In this document: in pieces, positions 1-7,417 of the stretch
How the letters are laid out: each line of letters opens with the position of its first letter
Position numbering within the stretch: the first letter of the stretch is position 1
Source of the DNA: Flavobacteriales bacterium
GTDB lineage: Bacteria > Bacteroidota > Bacteroidia > Flavobacteriales_F > PHOS-HE28
Reading direction: 5' to 3'
Length of the DNA stretch: 64,000 bases
NCBI GenBank assembly: GCA_016721825.1
Contig: JADKHI010000001.1
Coordinates: forward strand, 930,001-994,000
Position numbers and translations under genes: made by a program
Notes under the pieces: model-generated
The model's input: the letters and a program-made list of their open reading frames with translations, nothing else
The model's database searches: none
Told to the model about the DNA's origin: nothing

Positions 1-1328
1 TCACCAACGGGAAAAAGGTGCCCTTTCACTTCTTCTTCGGCGCCCCCAGCTGCGTACCCGCCACCACCTTCGAGACCGCTGGGGATGCGATCGATAGCGA
101 TGCCGTCGGGCGCCTGCTCCAGCGCCCGGAGGTCCGCTACCTCAGCGAGATGATGAACTTCCCCGGAGTGCTGCATGGCGACCCGGAAGTGCTGAAAAAG
201 ATCGCCCATGCCCACCGCTTGGGCAAGCCTGTCGATGGCCATGCACCAGGCCTACGCGGTGACGATGTGATGCGGTATGCTTCGGCCGGGATCAGCACGG
301 ACCATGAGTGTTTCACGCATGAAGAGGCGCTGGACAAGCTGGCGGCCGGCATGTGGGTGCAGATCCGTGAAGGCAGCGCCGCCAAGAACTTCGAGGCGCT
401 CTGGCCCCTGCTCCGCTCCCACCCCGACCGCGTGATGCTCTGCAGCGACGACAAGCACCCCGACGGGCTGGTCGATGGGCACATCAACACCCTGTGCGCC
501 AGGGCCGTGGCCTTGGGCGTGGACGTGTTCGATGTGTTGCGCGCAGCCTGCCTGAACCCGCGCGACCACTACACGCTACCGATCGGCAGACTGCGGGTTG
601 GTGACGCGGCCGATATGGTACTGCTGGAGGACCTGGTCGACTTCAAGGTGCGCCGCACGTGGATCGAAGGCCGCTTGGTGGCCGAGAACGGGAACACACT
701 GATCGAACGGGTCCCGGAAGAAAGTCCGAACCGTTTCCACTGCACCCCGGTGAGGCTGGAGGACCTGCGTGTGCCTTCAACCGGTTCCGAGCGGCTGGTG
801 ATCGGTGCCTTGGACGGGCAGCTGGTAACGACCAAGTTGCACATGCCCGAACATGCAGAGCACGGCCTCAGCCTGCCCGACCTGGCCCACGACGTGCTGA
901 AACTGGTGGTGGTGGACCGCTACACCGACCGGTACAAGGCCGTGGCCTGGGTGCACGGATTCGGGCTTAAGCACGGGGCACTGGCCGGTAGCGTGGCCCA
1001 CGACAGTCACAACATCGTGGCCGTTGGAACGACCGATGAGGAGCTCTGCGAGGCCATCAACGCGGTGATCGCGCACAAGGGCGGCATCAGCGTCGCGCAT
1101 GGTGGCACCCACCGACTGCTGCCCCTACCTGTAGCGGGTCTGATGAGCGACGCCGATGCCTTTACCGTGGCCGACGCTTACAGCGCCCTGGACCGCGAAG
1201 CCAAGGCCTTGGGCAGTCCGCTTTCGGCACCTTTCATGACCTTGTCGTTCATGGCCCTGCTGGTGATCCCGCACCTGAAGCTCAGCGACCGCGGGCTTTT
1301 CGATGGGGATACCTTTCAGCTCATCTGA
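1..1328 (+). CDS. ade: Adenine deaminase, C-terminal part (5' end outside window)
   Basis: The frame is open from the first bases, so the start lies upstream; about 440 of the usual 540-590 residues are visible. Adenine deaminase converts adenine to hypoxanthine and ammonia in purine salvage, in the cytoplasm. Family marks seen: the GAPSCVPATTFET stretch after the amidohydrolase strand, a GKPVDGHAPGL motif with the metal-site histidine, ISTDHECF, the REGSAAKN segment and the CSDDKHPDGL motif with the catalytic aspartate. The C-terminal domain contains GLKHGALAGSVAHDSHN and the AHGG segment typical of the family. The metal-binding HxH near the N-terminus is outside the window. The downstream gene faces the other way, so this gene ends its transcription unit. 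Confidence 0.93.
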   Translation, partial: TNGKKVPFHFFFGAPSCVPATTFETAGDAIDSDAVGRLLQRPEVRYLSEMMNFPGVLHGDPEVLKKIAHAHRLGKPVDGHAPGLRGDDVMRYASAGISTDHECFTHEEALDKLAAGMWVQIREGSAAKNFEALWPLLRSHPDRVMLCSDDKHPDGLVDGHINTLCARAVALGVDVFDVLRAACLNPRDHYTLPIGRLRVGDAADMVLLEDLVDFKVRRTWIEGRLVAENGNTLIERVPEESPNRFHCTPVRLEDLRVPSTGSERLVIGALDGQLVTTKLHMPEHAEHGLSLPDLAHDVLKLVVVDRYTDRYKAVAWVHGFGLKHGALAGSVAHDSHNIVAVGTTDEELCEAINAVIAHKGGISVAHGGTHRLLPLPVAGLMSDADAFTVADAYSALDREAKALGSPLSAPFMTLSFMALLVIPHLKLSDRGLFDGDTFQLI

Positions 1329-1344
1329 GAATTACAATGAACGC

Positions 1345-1677
1345 TCAGCCCTCCAGCGTCACCGCGTCGGGCGCATGGGTCATCACGGAGTGGATCCCGT
1401 TCTCCATGCCCACGGAGGTCTCGTAGTGCTGGCTGGTGCCAATGATCTGGCCGTTCGCGGCTTTCAGGTTGAAGTGGTAACCGCCCGTTCTGGATATGTT
1501 CCGCTCATAGGAGCGATCCTCCTCTGCGTGCTTCCGAACGCTGGCGATCCCGTTCAGGCAGTTCGCCTTGGTCGTGTAGCCCTCGCTGCTCAGGATCACC
1601 TGGCCGTTGGAAGCCTCCAGGTTGAAGCGGAACTCCCCCCTTGCGTCCGTCCTGACGATGAATCTGCCCGTGGCCAT
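1345..1677 (-). CDS. YegP-like DUF1508 tandem-repeat protein
   Basis: A 110-residue protein made of two copies of the DUF1508 unit: FRFNLEASNGQVIL...GIASVRKHA (about residues 15-55) and YHFNLKAANGQIIG...GIHSVMTHA (about residues 66-104). The family is small, soluble and of uncertain function; E. coli YegP has the same two-repeat layout. The ATG at 1677 is preferred over the in-frame TTG 18 bases upstream because it leaves a normal short N-terminus. The gene is convergent with the adenine deaminase, with only 16 bases between stops, and no separate terminator was seen. Confidence 0.85.
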   Translation of the reverse strand: MATGRFIVRTDARGEFRFNLEASNGQVILSSEGYTTKANCLNGIASVRKHAEEDRSYERNISRTGGYHFNLKAANGQIIGTSQHYETSVGMENGIHSVMTHAPDAVTLEG

Positions 1678-1763
1678 GTGGGTTGTTTTTCTCAAGGTAG
1701 ATCGGTCGTTGCGCTTCGACCATGACCATGGACAGGTGGTCGCCGAGCTAGTTTTGCGGCACG

Positions 1764-2492
1764 ATGGCCGTCCTGATCTTCTTCATCTGCCACTGGTACC
1801 TCAGCCTGTTCGTGCAGACCTTCTACCTGCACCGGTATGCAGCGCACCGGATGTTCACCATGAGCCCGTTCTGGGAGAAGGCCTTCCACTTGCTCACTTG
1901 GGTGTGCCAAGGCAGCAGCTACCTGAACCCTGCGGTCTATGGCATGCTGCACCGCGCGCACCACGTGTATGCCGATACGGAGCAGGATCCGCACTCCCCC
2001 AAGTACGATGCGAACCCCTTCGCCATGATGTGGCGCACGGCAGGATGGTACAATGGCCTTCTTTACGGCACCAAACAGCCCGAGGAACGCTTCACCAGGG
2101 ACCTGCCCCACTGGAAGACCATGGAGCGCGTCGGAGAAAGCTGGGTGAGCCGCATTGGCTGGGGCCTGCTCTACGTCGCGTTCTACGTGCAATTCGCCAC
2201 GGCGTGGTGGCAATGGCTGTTGTTGCCCCTGCAGTTCGTCATGGGGCCGTTGCATGGGGCCATCATCAACTGGTACGCCCACAAGTACGGCTACGTGAGC
2301 TACCCCACGGATAACACCAGCAAGAACATGATGCCGCTGGACCTGCTTATGATGGGCGAAGGCCTGCATAACAACCACCACAGCCATGCCGCCCGGGCCA
2401 ACTTCGGCACCCATTGGTGGGAGTTCGACCCTACCTGGCCCATTATCCGGGTGCTGCACGCCTTGGGTGTGATCAAGCTGGTGGTGAACTGA
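1764..2492 (+). CDS. Membrane fatty acid desaturase (acyl-CoA desaturase family)
   Basis: The 242-residue membrane protein carries the three histidine boxes of the membrane desaturases that bind the di-iron centre: HRYAAH (about residue 23), HRAHH (about residue 63) and HNNHH (about residue 202). Hydrophobic segments lie near residues 1-20 and 130-165. The family inserts a double bond in acyl chains using oxygen and reduced electron carriers, and so tunes membrane fluidity. It is at the short end for the family, which fits Bacteroidota forms that lack a cytochrome b5 domain. Substrate and double-bond position cannot be read from sequence. The start at ATG 1764 places the first membrane helix directly at the N-terminus. 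Confidence 0.9.
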   Translation: MAVLIFFICHWYLSLFVQTFYLHRYAAHRMFTMSPFWEKAFHLLTWVCQGSSYLNPAVYGMLHRAHHVYADTEQDPHSPKYDANPFAMMWRTAGWYNGLLYGTKQPEERFTRDLPHWKTMERVGESWVSRIGWGLLYVAFYVQFATAWWQWLLLPLQFVMGPLHGAIINWYAHKYGYVSYPTDNTSKNMMPLDLLMMGEGLHNNHHSHAARANFGTHWWEFDPTWPIIRVLHALGVIKLVVN

Positions 2493-2526
2493 TCGTACTA
2501 ACGGCGCGCTTCCTACATTCGGCTGC

Positions 2527-3075
2527 ATGAAGTGGCTGGAACGCATTGCTTGGGGTCTGGCTTTGGTGGGCTTGGTTTTCCGCCTGCTGCACTGGCCTTT
2601 CGGCGGCCTGCTCACCGTACTTGGCTTCTCCTTGGTCGCCACGCTCTACTTCCCGCTTGGTTGGATTCTTTTTGGTGGGGCAAGCCGCAAGGACCAGCTG
2701 CTTCCACTGTCCGTGATCACGGGCCTTGTGCTCAGCCTTACCGCCATAGGCATGCTCTTCAAACTGCAATTGTGGCCAGGAGCTGAGTTCAACCTGATGA
2801 TGGGCTTGGCAGGCTGTGCGGTGGTCGTGGTGGCCATTTTCGGCATCCATTCGAGGCGACCTCTTGCGGAGCACTACTTCAACGCCTTGCGCTACCGGCT
2901 GGTCGTGATCGGACTCGCTGGCTTGTTGCTCTATTGTGTACCTACACCCACCCTGATCGAGGCCTCCGTTGGCGCTGGAACGGAACGCGCGGAGCTGCTG
3001 ATCCGCCTGTACGAAACTCCAGGGGATACCGCCGCACAACGCGCACTGGACGAATTGGAGCACAGGGGGCGCTGA
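2527..3075 (+). CDS. Small multi-spanning membrane protein, function unknown
   Basis: The 182-residue protein has four or five hydrophobic segments (about residues 5-22, 26-48, 57-80, 85-107 and 122-140) and a charged C-terminal tail of about 40 residues. The start, with a KWLE...LHWPFGGLL pattern, recalls the N-terminal membrane helices of Bacteroidota GldL-type proteins, in which a K-x-hydrophobic-WPFG turn is common. It lacks the long cytoplasmic domain of GldL, so a gliding or T9SS motor role is not claimed. It follows the desaturase by 34 bases in the same direction and may be cotranscribed with it. Confidence 0.7.
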   Translation: MKWLERIAWGLALVGLVFRLLHWPFGGLLTVLGFSLVATLYFPLGWILFGGASRKDQLLPLSVITGLVLSLTAIGMLFKLQLWPGAEFNLMMGLAGCAVVVVAIFGIHSRRPLAEHYFNALRYRLVVIGLAGLLLYCVPTPTLIEASVGAGTERAELLIRLYETPGDTAAQRALDELEHRGR

Positions 3076-3328
3076 CCCTTCCGGCGCTTCGCCCACGCAC
3101 TACCGTTTTCCCTTACAGTGGACATCACGTCCTACGCTTCAATGCGGGCAGCGAAGCCTTGCGTTCGCTTGCGAACTTCGGATAGAATTGGTGCTTCGAC
3201 AAGGCGCTCCCACGTGGACTGTTGGCAAAGACAATACAACGGACATTGTTCACAACATCCAGGTGTCTGGCCCCTCTACAACATTCACAGCTTCAGTCCT
3301 TTGCACTGGACATCCACCTCGGACATTC

Positions 3329-4456
3329 ATGCGGACCTACGAACAGACACATCCCTGGCTCAGCTTCCGGGTCGACCTGCGGAAACTGCCGCCGCCGGTG
3401 TGGCTGCTCTTGGGTCGCGCGGCAGCCCTTAGCGAGCGTCTGGGAAACGCCCCGCTCACCCCTTCAGAGACCGAGCGGACCGATCTACTGATCCTGGCTG
3501 AAGCCGTGCTGGCGAGTGCGGCCATGGACGGCAACACCATGAAGCCTAGGGACGTCGAGGAGCACCTGGCCGGGACCCTCAAGTTGCCCGCTGCACAGCA
3601 GTACCTCCAGATCGAAGTGGACAACCTGCTGAAAGCGACCCGATGGACCCAGGACCGCATCCAAGCGGGGGACACTCAGCTCACCCCTTGGGCCATCCAG
3701 ATGTTCAATGCGCAGGTGCTGAAGAGCCTGCCTTGGGACGACCAAGTGCACCCTGGGGAATGGCGCCTACCAGGACAGGTCACAGCGGTACAAGGAGCCC
3801 CCGCCGAGGATGTCCCCCTGCTGATGGAGCGCCTGTGCGATTGGCTGAACGGTCCGCTGTTCGATCCTGAGCCGTCGGAGGAGCGCATCCCCATGACCTT
3901 GGTACAGGCCGCCTTGGCACACCTCTACCTGATCTGGATCAACCCCTTCGGCGAAGGGAACGGACGGACCGCCCGACTTCTTGAGCACCAGTTGCTTCTA
4001 GCTTCAGGTCTTCCCCCCCGGACCGCCCTGCTCCCGACCATAGGGCTCGACCGGATCCGATCCACCTATGGGCGACTGTTCGGTCAATGTGCTCGCACCA
4101 ACGACCCCCTTCCCTTCATCGGCCATTGGGTCCGGGCGTTTGTGGATGAGCTGGAGCTTCGCTGGCGGCAGGTGGAGGAACTACAGCGCCAAGCGGCCTG
4201 GGCCGCGCACTTGGATGCCAGCTTCGACCCGAGCACCACACGCAACGCCGCCCGCCAGCGCCAACTGCTACAGGACCTCGTGGCGGCGCGCAGACCGGTG
4301 GCGCCTACCCAGATACCACGCTTGTCGGCCGCCCTCGCCGAACTCTATGCGCCGCTGCACCCTAAGACCCTGCAGCGCGACCTGGAAGCACTGACCGTCA
4401 AGGGCTTCCTTACAAAGACGGCGTCCGGCATGCAAGCACTGGTCGGCGCACGCTGA
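3329..4456 (+). CDS. Fic/DOC family protein with a degenerate active site
   Basis: A 375-residue Fic-domain protein with a probable C-terminal winged-helix region. Fic enzymes usually transfer AMP from ATP to a hydroxyl on a target protein, using the histidine of HPFx(D/E)GNGR. Here the motif is NPFGEGNGRTAR (residues 205-216), so the catalytic histidine is Asn205 while the nucleotide-binding loop is intact. The N-terminal inhibitory motif (S/T)xxxE(G/N) appears as SAAMDG (residues 63-68), with Asp in place of Glu. The long open frame begins at 3188, but the ATG at 3329 starts the Fic-like N-terminus; the upstream codons look non-coding. Either the protein has lost AMP transfer or it uses different chemistry. 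No antitoxin gene lies next to it. Confidence 0.85.
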   Translation: MRTYEQTHPWLSFRVDLRKLPPPVWLLLGRAAALSERLGNAPLTPSETERTDLLILAEAVLASAAMDGNTMKPRDVEEHLAGTLKLPAAQQYLQIEVDNLLKATRWTQDRIQAGDTQLTPWAIQMFNAQVLKSLPWDDQVHPGEWRLPGQVTAVQGAPAEDVPLLMERLCDWLNGPLFDPEPSEERIPMTLVQAALAHLYLIWINPFGEGNGRTARLLEHQLLLASGLPPRTALLPTIGLDRIRSTYGRLFGQCARTNDPLPFIGHWVRAFVDELELRWRQVEELQRQAAWAAHLDASFDPSTTRNAARQRQLLQDLVAARRPVAPTQIPRLSAALAELYAPLHPKTLQRDLEALTVKGFLTKTASGMQALVGAR

Positions 4457-4508
4457 CGAAGCGCGGGAACAGGTATTTCCCTATTCTTGTCGCTACTTCC
4501 AACCCACC

Positions 4509-5459
4509 ATGCTGCTGAACCGCTTCCCGCTCGTGGCTTTGGCCATGCCTTTTCTTCTTTCGCCCGCTCAGGCGCAGGATGGGGCTACTTCGGACACCAT
4601 CACCTTCGATGCCCAAGCCTTGCTGGATTCCATCGGCAACAGCTACGTGGACTCCATCGAAGGGTCGTTCACGTACCAGCGAGGTGAGATAGCCCTTAGC
4701 AATGGTGTGGCCACGCTGAACGTTCCCAATGGCTTCAAGTTCCTGAATGAGGAGCAGACCAAGCGGGTATTGGTGGACCTCTGGGGCAACCCGAGCGCTG
4801 AAGGCTGCCTCGGTATGATCTTCCCAGAGCAGGATGGTGTGCTAATGGAGGGCGGTTATGCCTTCGTGGTGCAGTACGACGAGATCGGATATGTGAAGGA
4901 CGACGACGCCGACGAGAGCGATTACGATGAGCTCCTGAAGAACCTAAAGGAAGAAGAGAAGGCTGAGAATGATGAGCGTCGCCAGCAGGGCTTCGACCCC
5001 GCGTATACGATCGGGTGGGCCGCAAAACCGTTCTATGACCCTGCCAACAAGGTGCTCCACTGGGCGAAGGAGATCCAGTTCGGTGACAGCGCCAGTTCGA
5101 ACACCCTCAACTACAACGTGCGTGTGCTGGGCCGCAAAGGCGTGCTGGTGCTGAACGCAGTGGCCGGCATGGAGGACCTGGCGCTGGTCCAGCAGCATGT
5201 ACCCGATGTGCTCGGCATCGTGAAGTTCAACGACGGCTTCCGGTACGAGCAGTTCGACAGCAACGTTGACGATGTGGCCGCTTGGACCATCGGCGGTCTC
5301 GTGGCCGGCAAGGTGCTCGCCAAGGCCGGCATTTTCGCCCTGCTGGCCAAGTTCGGCCTCAAGTTCCTGGTGGTACTCGGAGCGGCCGGGGCAGGTATCT
5401 GGCGCTTCTTCAGTGGGCGTAAGAAGGACGCTGGCGGACCACCGGCCCCAATGGCCTAG
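4509..5459 (+). CDS. DUF2167 membrane-anchored exported protein
   Basis: 316 residues. A signal peptide covers about residues 1-23 (cleavage after QAQ). The central region matches the DUF2167 family, with its pattern of SFTYQRGEIAL, a VPNGFKFLN segment, an RVLVDLWGNP segment, a GWAAKPFYDP segment and a KVLHWAKEIQF segment. Two hydrophobic stretches near the C-terminus (about residues 258-300) are followed by a basic RKK tail, so the bulk is probably exported and anchored. The family has no firm biochemical role. Its stop codon overlaps that of gluQ on the other strand in a shared CTAG (5456-5459). Confidence 0.85.
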   Translation: MLLNRFPLVALAMPFLLSPAQAQDGATSDTITFDAQALLDSIGNSYVDSIEGSFTYQRGEIALSNGVATLNVPNGFKFLNEEQTKRVLVDLWGNPSAEGCLGMIFPEQDGVLMEGGYAFVVQYDEIGYVKDDDADESDYDELLKNLKEEEKAENDERRQQGFDPAYTIGWAAKPFYDPANKVLHWAKEIQFGDSASSNTLNYNVRVLGRKGVLVLNAVAGMEDLALVQQHVPDVLGIVKFNDGFRYEQFDSNVDDVAAWTIGGLVAGKVLAKAGIFALLAKFGLKFLVVLGAAGAGIWRFFSGRKKDAGGPPAPMA

Positions 5460-6295
5460 GCCTGACCGAGCAGTTCCGCTAACAGCCGATCGGCCTGCTG
5501 ATGCACCAACTGGGGATCGACGCCGGCGGAACGCATGTCGTGCAATGAACCCGCACCGGCCGACTTGCTGAGCTTCGCCCCTCTTGCATCGGTCAGGAGT
5601 TTGTGGTGAACGAAAGCAGCTTCCTGAAAGCCCCTCTCCCCCAAGTACTTGGCCATGAACAACTGGCACGCCGTGGAGGGTAGAAGATCCGCACCGCGAA
5701 CGATGAAGTTGATGCCGGCGTCCAGATCATCGGCCAAGGACGCCACCTGATAGGCCGGGCGCACGCTGCGCTGGCGTATGACCGGATCGGGGATCAATGC
5801 TGAAGGTTCCAACAGATCAGATCCGTCAGGCCAAATCCTCATCGAAACAGGTCCACCGCCTTCCAAGCCAAGGCGCCAGAGCACATCAGGTGTTTTCATG
5901 GGTAGCCCATGGGCCCGGCAGGTACAGCTGGCCATTGTGGTCCGCGTGCAGGAACAGGCATACACCAAGCCCGTGTCCTTCAGCCTGTCCAATAGTGCCG
6001 CGTAGCCGTCCAGGCGCAGGCGTTGCGACCAGTTCTTTGCAAAGTCATCGGGCCCTGTCGGCCCTTCATCCCAATCGATTCCCAGCCATTCCAACGACCG
6101 GAAGATGTCCTCCACATAGCCGGGCCTGGCCCGCTCGGCATCCAGATCGTCAATGCGGAGCAAGATCCTTCCACCGGCCGCGCGCGCCAGCTTCCAGGTC
6201 AGAACGAACGCCGCTCCGTTCCCCAAGTGAAGCGGTCCGCTCGGGGTGGGGGCGATACGCGTGCGCAGGCCAGCTGGCAAGGCCGGAAGGACCAT
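5456..6295 (-). CDS. gluQ: Glutamyl-queuosine tRNA(Asp) synthetase
   Basis: A 279-residue truncated paralogue of glutamyl-tRNA synthetase that lacks the anticodon-binding domain. The family attaches glutamate to the queuosine base of tRNA-Asp. The HIGH-type motif is PSGPLHLGN (about residues 18-26) and the KMSKS-type motif is KLSKS. Cysteine pairs (CSC, then CTC) in the middle form the likely zinc site. The ATG at 6295 shares its A with the last base of the CCA end of tRNA-Leu, so there is no leader between the tRNA and the gene. The frame stays open upstream through the tRNA, which is not taken as coding. A TTG five codons downstream is an alternative start. Confidence 0.88.
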   Translation of the reverse strand: MVLPALPAGLRTRIAPTPSGPLHLGNGAAFVLTWKLARAAGGRILLRIDDLDAERARPGYVEDIFRSLEWLGIDWDEGPTGPDDFAKNWSQRLRLDGYAALLDRLKDTGLVYACSCTRTTMASCTCRAHGLPMKTPDVLWRLGLEGGGPVSMRIWPDGSDLLEPSALIPDPVIRQRSVRPAYQVASLADDLDAGINFIVRGADLLPSTACQLFMAKYLGERGFQEAAFVHHKLLTDARGAKLSKSAGAGSLHDMRSAGVDPQLVHQQADRLLAELLGQA

Positions 6296-6382
6296 GGTGC
6301 CCGGGGTGGGACTTGAACCCACACGGCCCTTACGGACCAAGGGATTTTAAGTCCCTCGTGTCTACCATTTCACCACCCGGGC
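6295..6382 (-). tRNA. tRNA-Leu(TAA), intact copy
   Basis: Read on the minus strand, the acceptor stem GCCCGGG pairs with CCCGGGC, the anticodon arm AGGGA-CTTAAAA-TCCCT gives anticodon TAA, there is a long variable arm as expected for Leu, and the T arm is GTGGG-TTCAAGT-CCCAC. The discriminator A is followed by an encoded CCA (6297-6295). Most of this gene lies in the 226-bp direct repeat; only the last acceptor bases and the CCA are unique to this copy. Confidence 0.95.
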
Positions 6383-6399
6383 AGGGAAGCGTGCGGCGG

Positions 6400-6407
6400 C
6401 AAAGCTA
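6400..6407 (-). promoter_or_regulatory. -7-like element for tRNA-Leu
   Basis: The minus strand reads TAGCTTTG, an exact match to the Bacteroidota -7 consensus TAnnTTTG, 17 bases before the tRNA-Leu 5' end. No clear TTG was found at the -33 distance. Because it lies in the direct repeat, it is also present at 13856-13863, so the left tRNA-Leu could be expressed although the element separates it from the tRNA-Gly promoter. Confidence 0.5.
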
Positions 6408-6449
6408 TTCGGACAGTTCAGGCGCGGGCTTGCCCTCCCCTGAAACGAC

Positions 6450-6474
6450 GATGCCTCCCGGGAAGGGAGGCATC
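6450..6474. other. Perfect hairpin between tRNA-Leu and tRNA-Gly sequences
   Basis: GATGCCTCC and GGAGGCATC form a nine-base-pair stem with a seven-base loop. It sits in the spacer between the two tRNAs and is repeated at 13906-13930. The minus strand has no good T run after it, so it may be a weak terminator or a tRNA-precursor processing structure. Confidence 0.5.
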
Positions 6475-6480
6475 TTTCTG

Positions 6481-6526
6481 AGCGAGAAACGGGACTCGAA
6501 CCCGCGACCCCGACCTTGGCAAGGTC
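6481..6526 (-). pseudogene. Truncated tRNA-Gly (3' part only)
   Basis: The sequence equals nucleotides 28-73 of the complete tRNA-Gly(GCC) at 13937-14009, then diverges at 6527. The D arm and the 5' acceptor strand are missing, so it cannot fold as a tRNA. It marks the left junction of the element. Confidence 0.9.
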
Positions 6527-6639
6527 TCACTTGTCGACCTCCAGAAAGGCGTTCTTTCATAGCGGTGGCGACATTTCTTGAAACTTTCTCCTTGTCCATG
6601 TTACCCTACGGGGGATGAGAAGGGGGATAAGTCTTGCGA

Positions 6640-7086
6640 CTATTTGGGGCGCGGGCGCTTTTTCGGAGCTGGACAGGAAACACCCCAAGTAGCCGCATCC
6701 TTTCGCTTGACGAACTTGAAACACCCCTCACGGTCTGATGGGTCATCGCACCAGCAGATTAGATCCATCTCCCTTGAAACGAGCCGCGTACAGAAAAAGA
6801 AGTAGGTGCCCTTGGACTTGTCTCGATCGCTCGTTGCATAGTATCCGGGGCAATTTCCGGCAAGGGCAGTTTCTCGCTCAATCGTATAGGTCCACACTGT
6901 ATCCTCGTTGTGGAAGTAGAGCATCAGCTTGCTCTTTTGGAGAGTGACCGACGAGTCGATGCTGATTGAAATATCCTCGTTGAAGTTCTTACCGGCGTAA
7001 GTGATCGAGTCAGTCCTGTAACAGAGCCGCTGGCAAAAAACGACCGTAGCGAGGAGGTAGAGGGCTACACTTAAAGCACTGCGCAT
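6640..7086 (-). CDS. Small exported cysteine-rich protein, function unknown
   Basis: 148 residues with a signal peptide (about residues 1-18, hydrophobic run LSVALYLLATVVF). The mature part contains eight cysteines, including a CWC pair and a VSCPAPKKRPRPK tail rich in basic residues. The even number of cysteines suggests disulfides outside the cytoplasm. I do not recognise the family. It is the leftmost element gene and is transcribed outward toward the left repeat. Its function, and whether it helps the element or the host, is unknown. Confidence 0.6.
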   Translation of the reverse strand: MRSALSVALYLLATVVFCQRLCYRTDSITYAGKNFNEDISISIDSSVTLQKSKLMLYFHNEDTVWTYTIERETALAGNCPGYYATSDRDKSKGTYFFFCTRLVSREMDLICWCDDPSDREGCFKFVKRKDAATWGVSCPAPKKRPRPK

Positions 7087-7417
7087 TAGGGATGGGGATA
7101 TGCCCGTTCCCGAGGCGGTTAGCTTAGTCTAAAAACAAGGGGCGTGGAACTGTAGCCACGACGCTTGAGAGGTACTGGCATACCCACACCGCAATCGAAA
7201 CTAAGCCCACGCCTTCTCGTGGGCATTAGCATCGTTTCGCGGTGTTGAGTACTTGCCAGTTTTCTCGTGCGAACAATGGCTAACGCCAAAATCCTATGTC
7301 GTGATGATCCTCTAGGTCATACTCAGTCGTGTTTGAGTGCCCAAGATAAGACCTTGAGTTCGGCTACGTTGGTGAAAGGCCCCTTCCGTTTGAACGAGCG
7401 TCACTTACTTAGCGGGC
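7087..7417. other. Divergent intergenic region with hairpin
   Basis: 331 bases between the divergent exported-protein gene and the TIR-recombinase gene, so promoters for both should lie here. A hairpin GCCCACG-ccttct-CGTGGGC is at 7205-7224. No exact TAnnTTTG promoter was found upstream of 7418. No convincing gene was seen. Confidence 0.5.

Larger units (their letters stand above)
6301..6526. repeat. Left 226-bp direct repeat (left attachment region of the element)
   Basis: Base-for-base identical to 13757-13982 with a constant offset of 7456. It contains most of tRNA-Leu, the spacer with its hairpin, and the last 46 bases of tRNA-Gly. It ends in the anticodon stem of tRNA-Gly, where the stem-loop GACC-TTGCCAA-GGTC gives a symmetric recombinase core with a seven-base centre. 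Confidence 0.95.

Noticed and set aside
5797..6618. 273-codon plus-strand frame across gluQ and tRNA-Leu
   Set aside because: It is antisense to gluQ and two RNA genes, and its matching piece at 13769-14176 is only the direct repeat.
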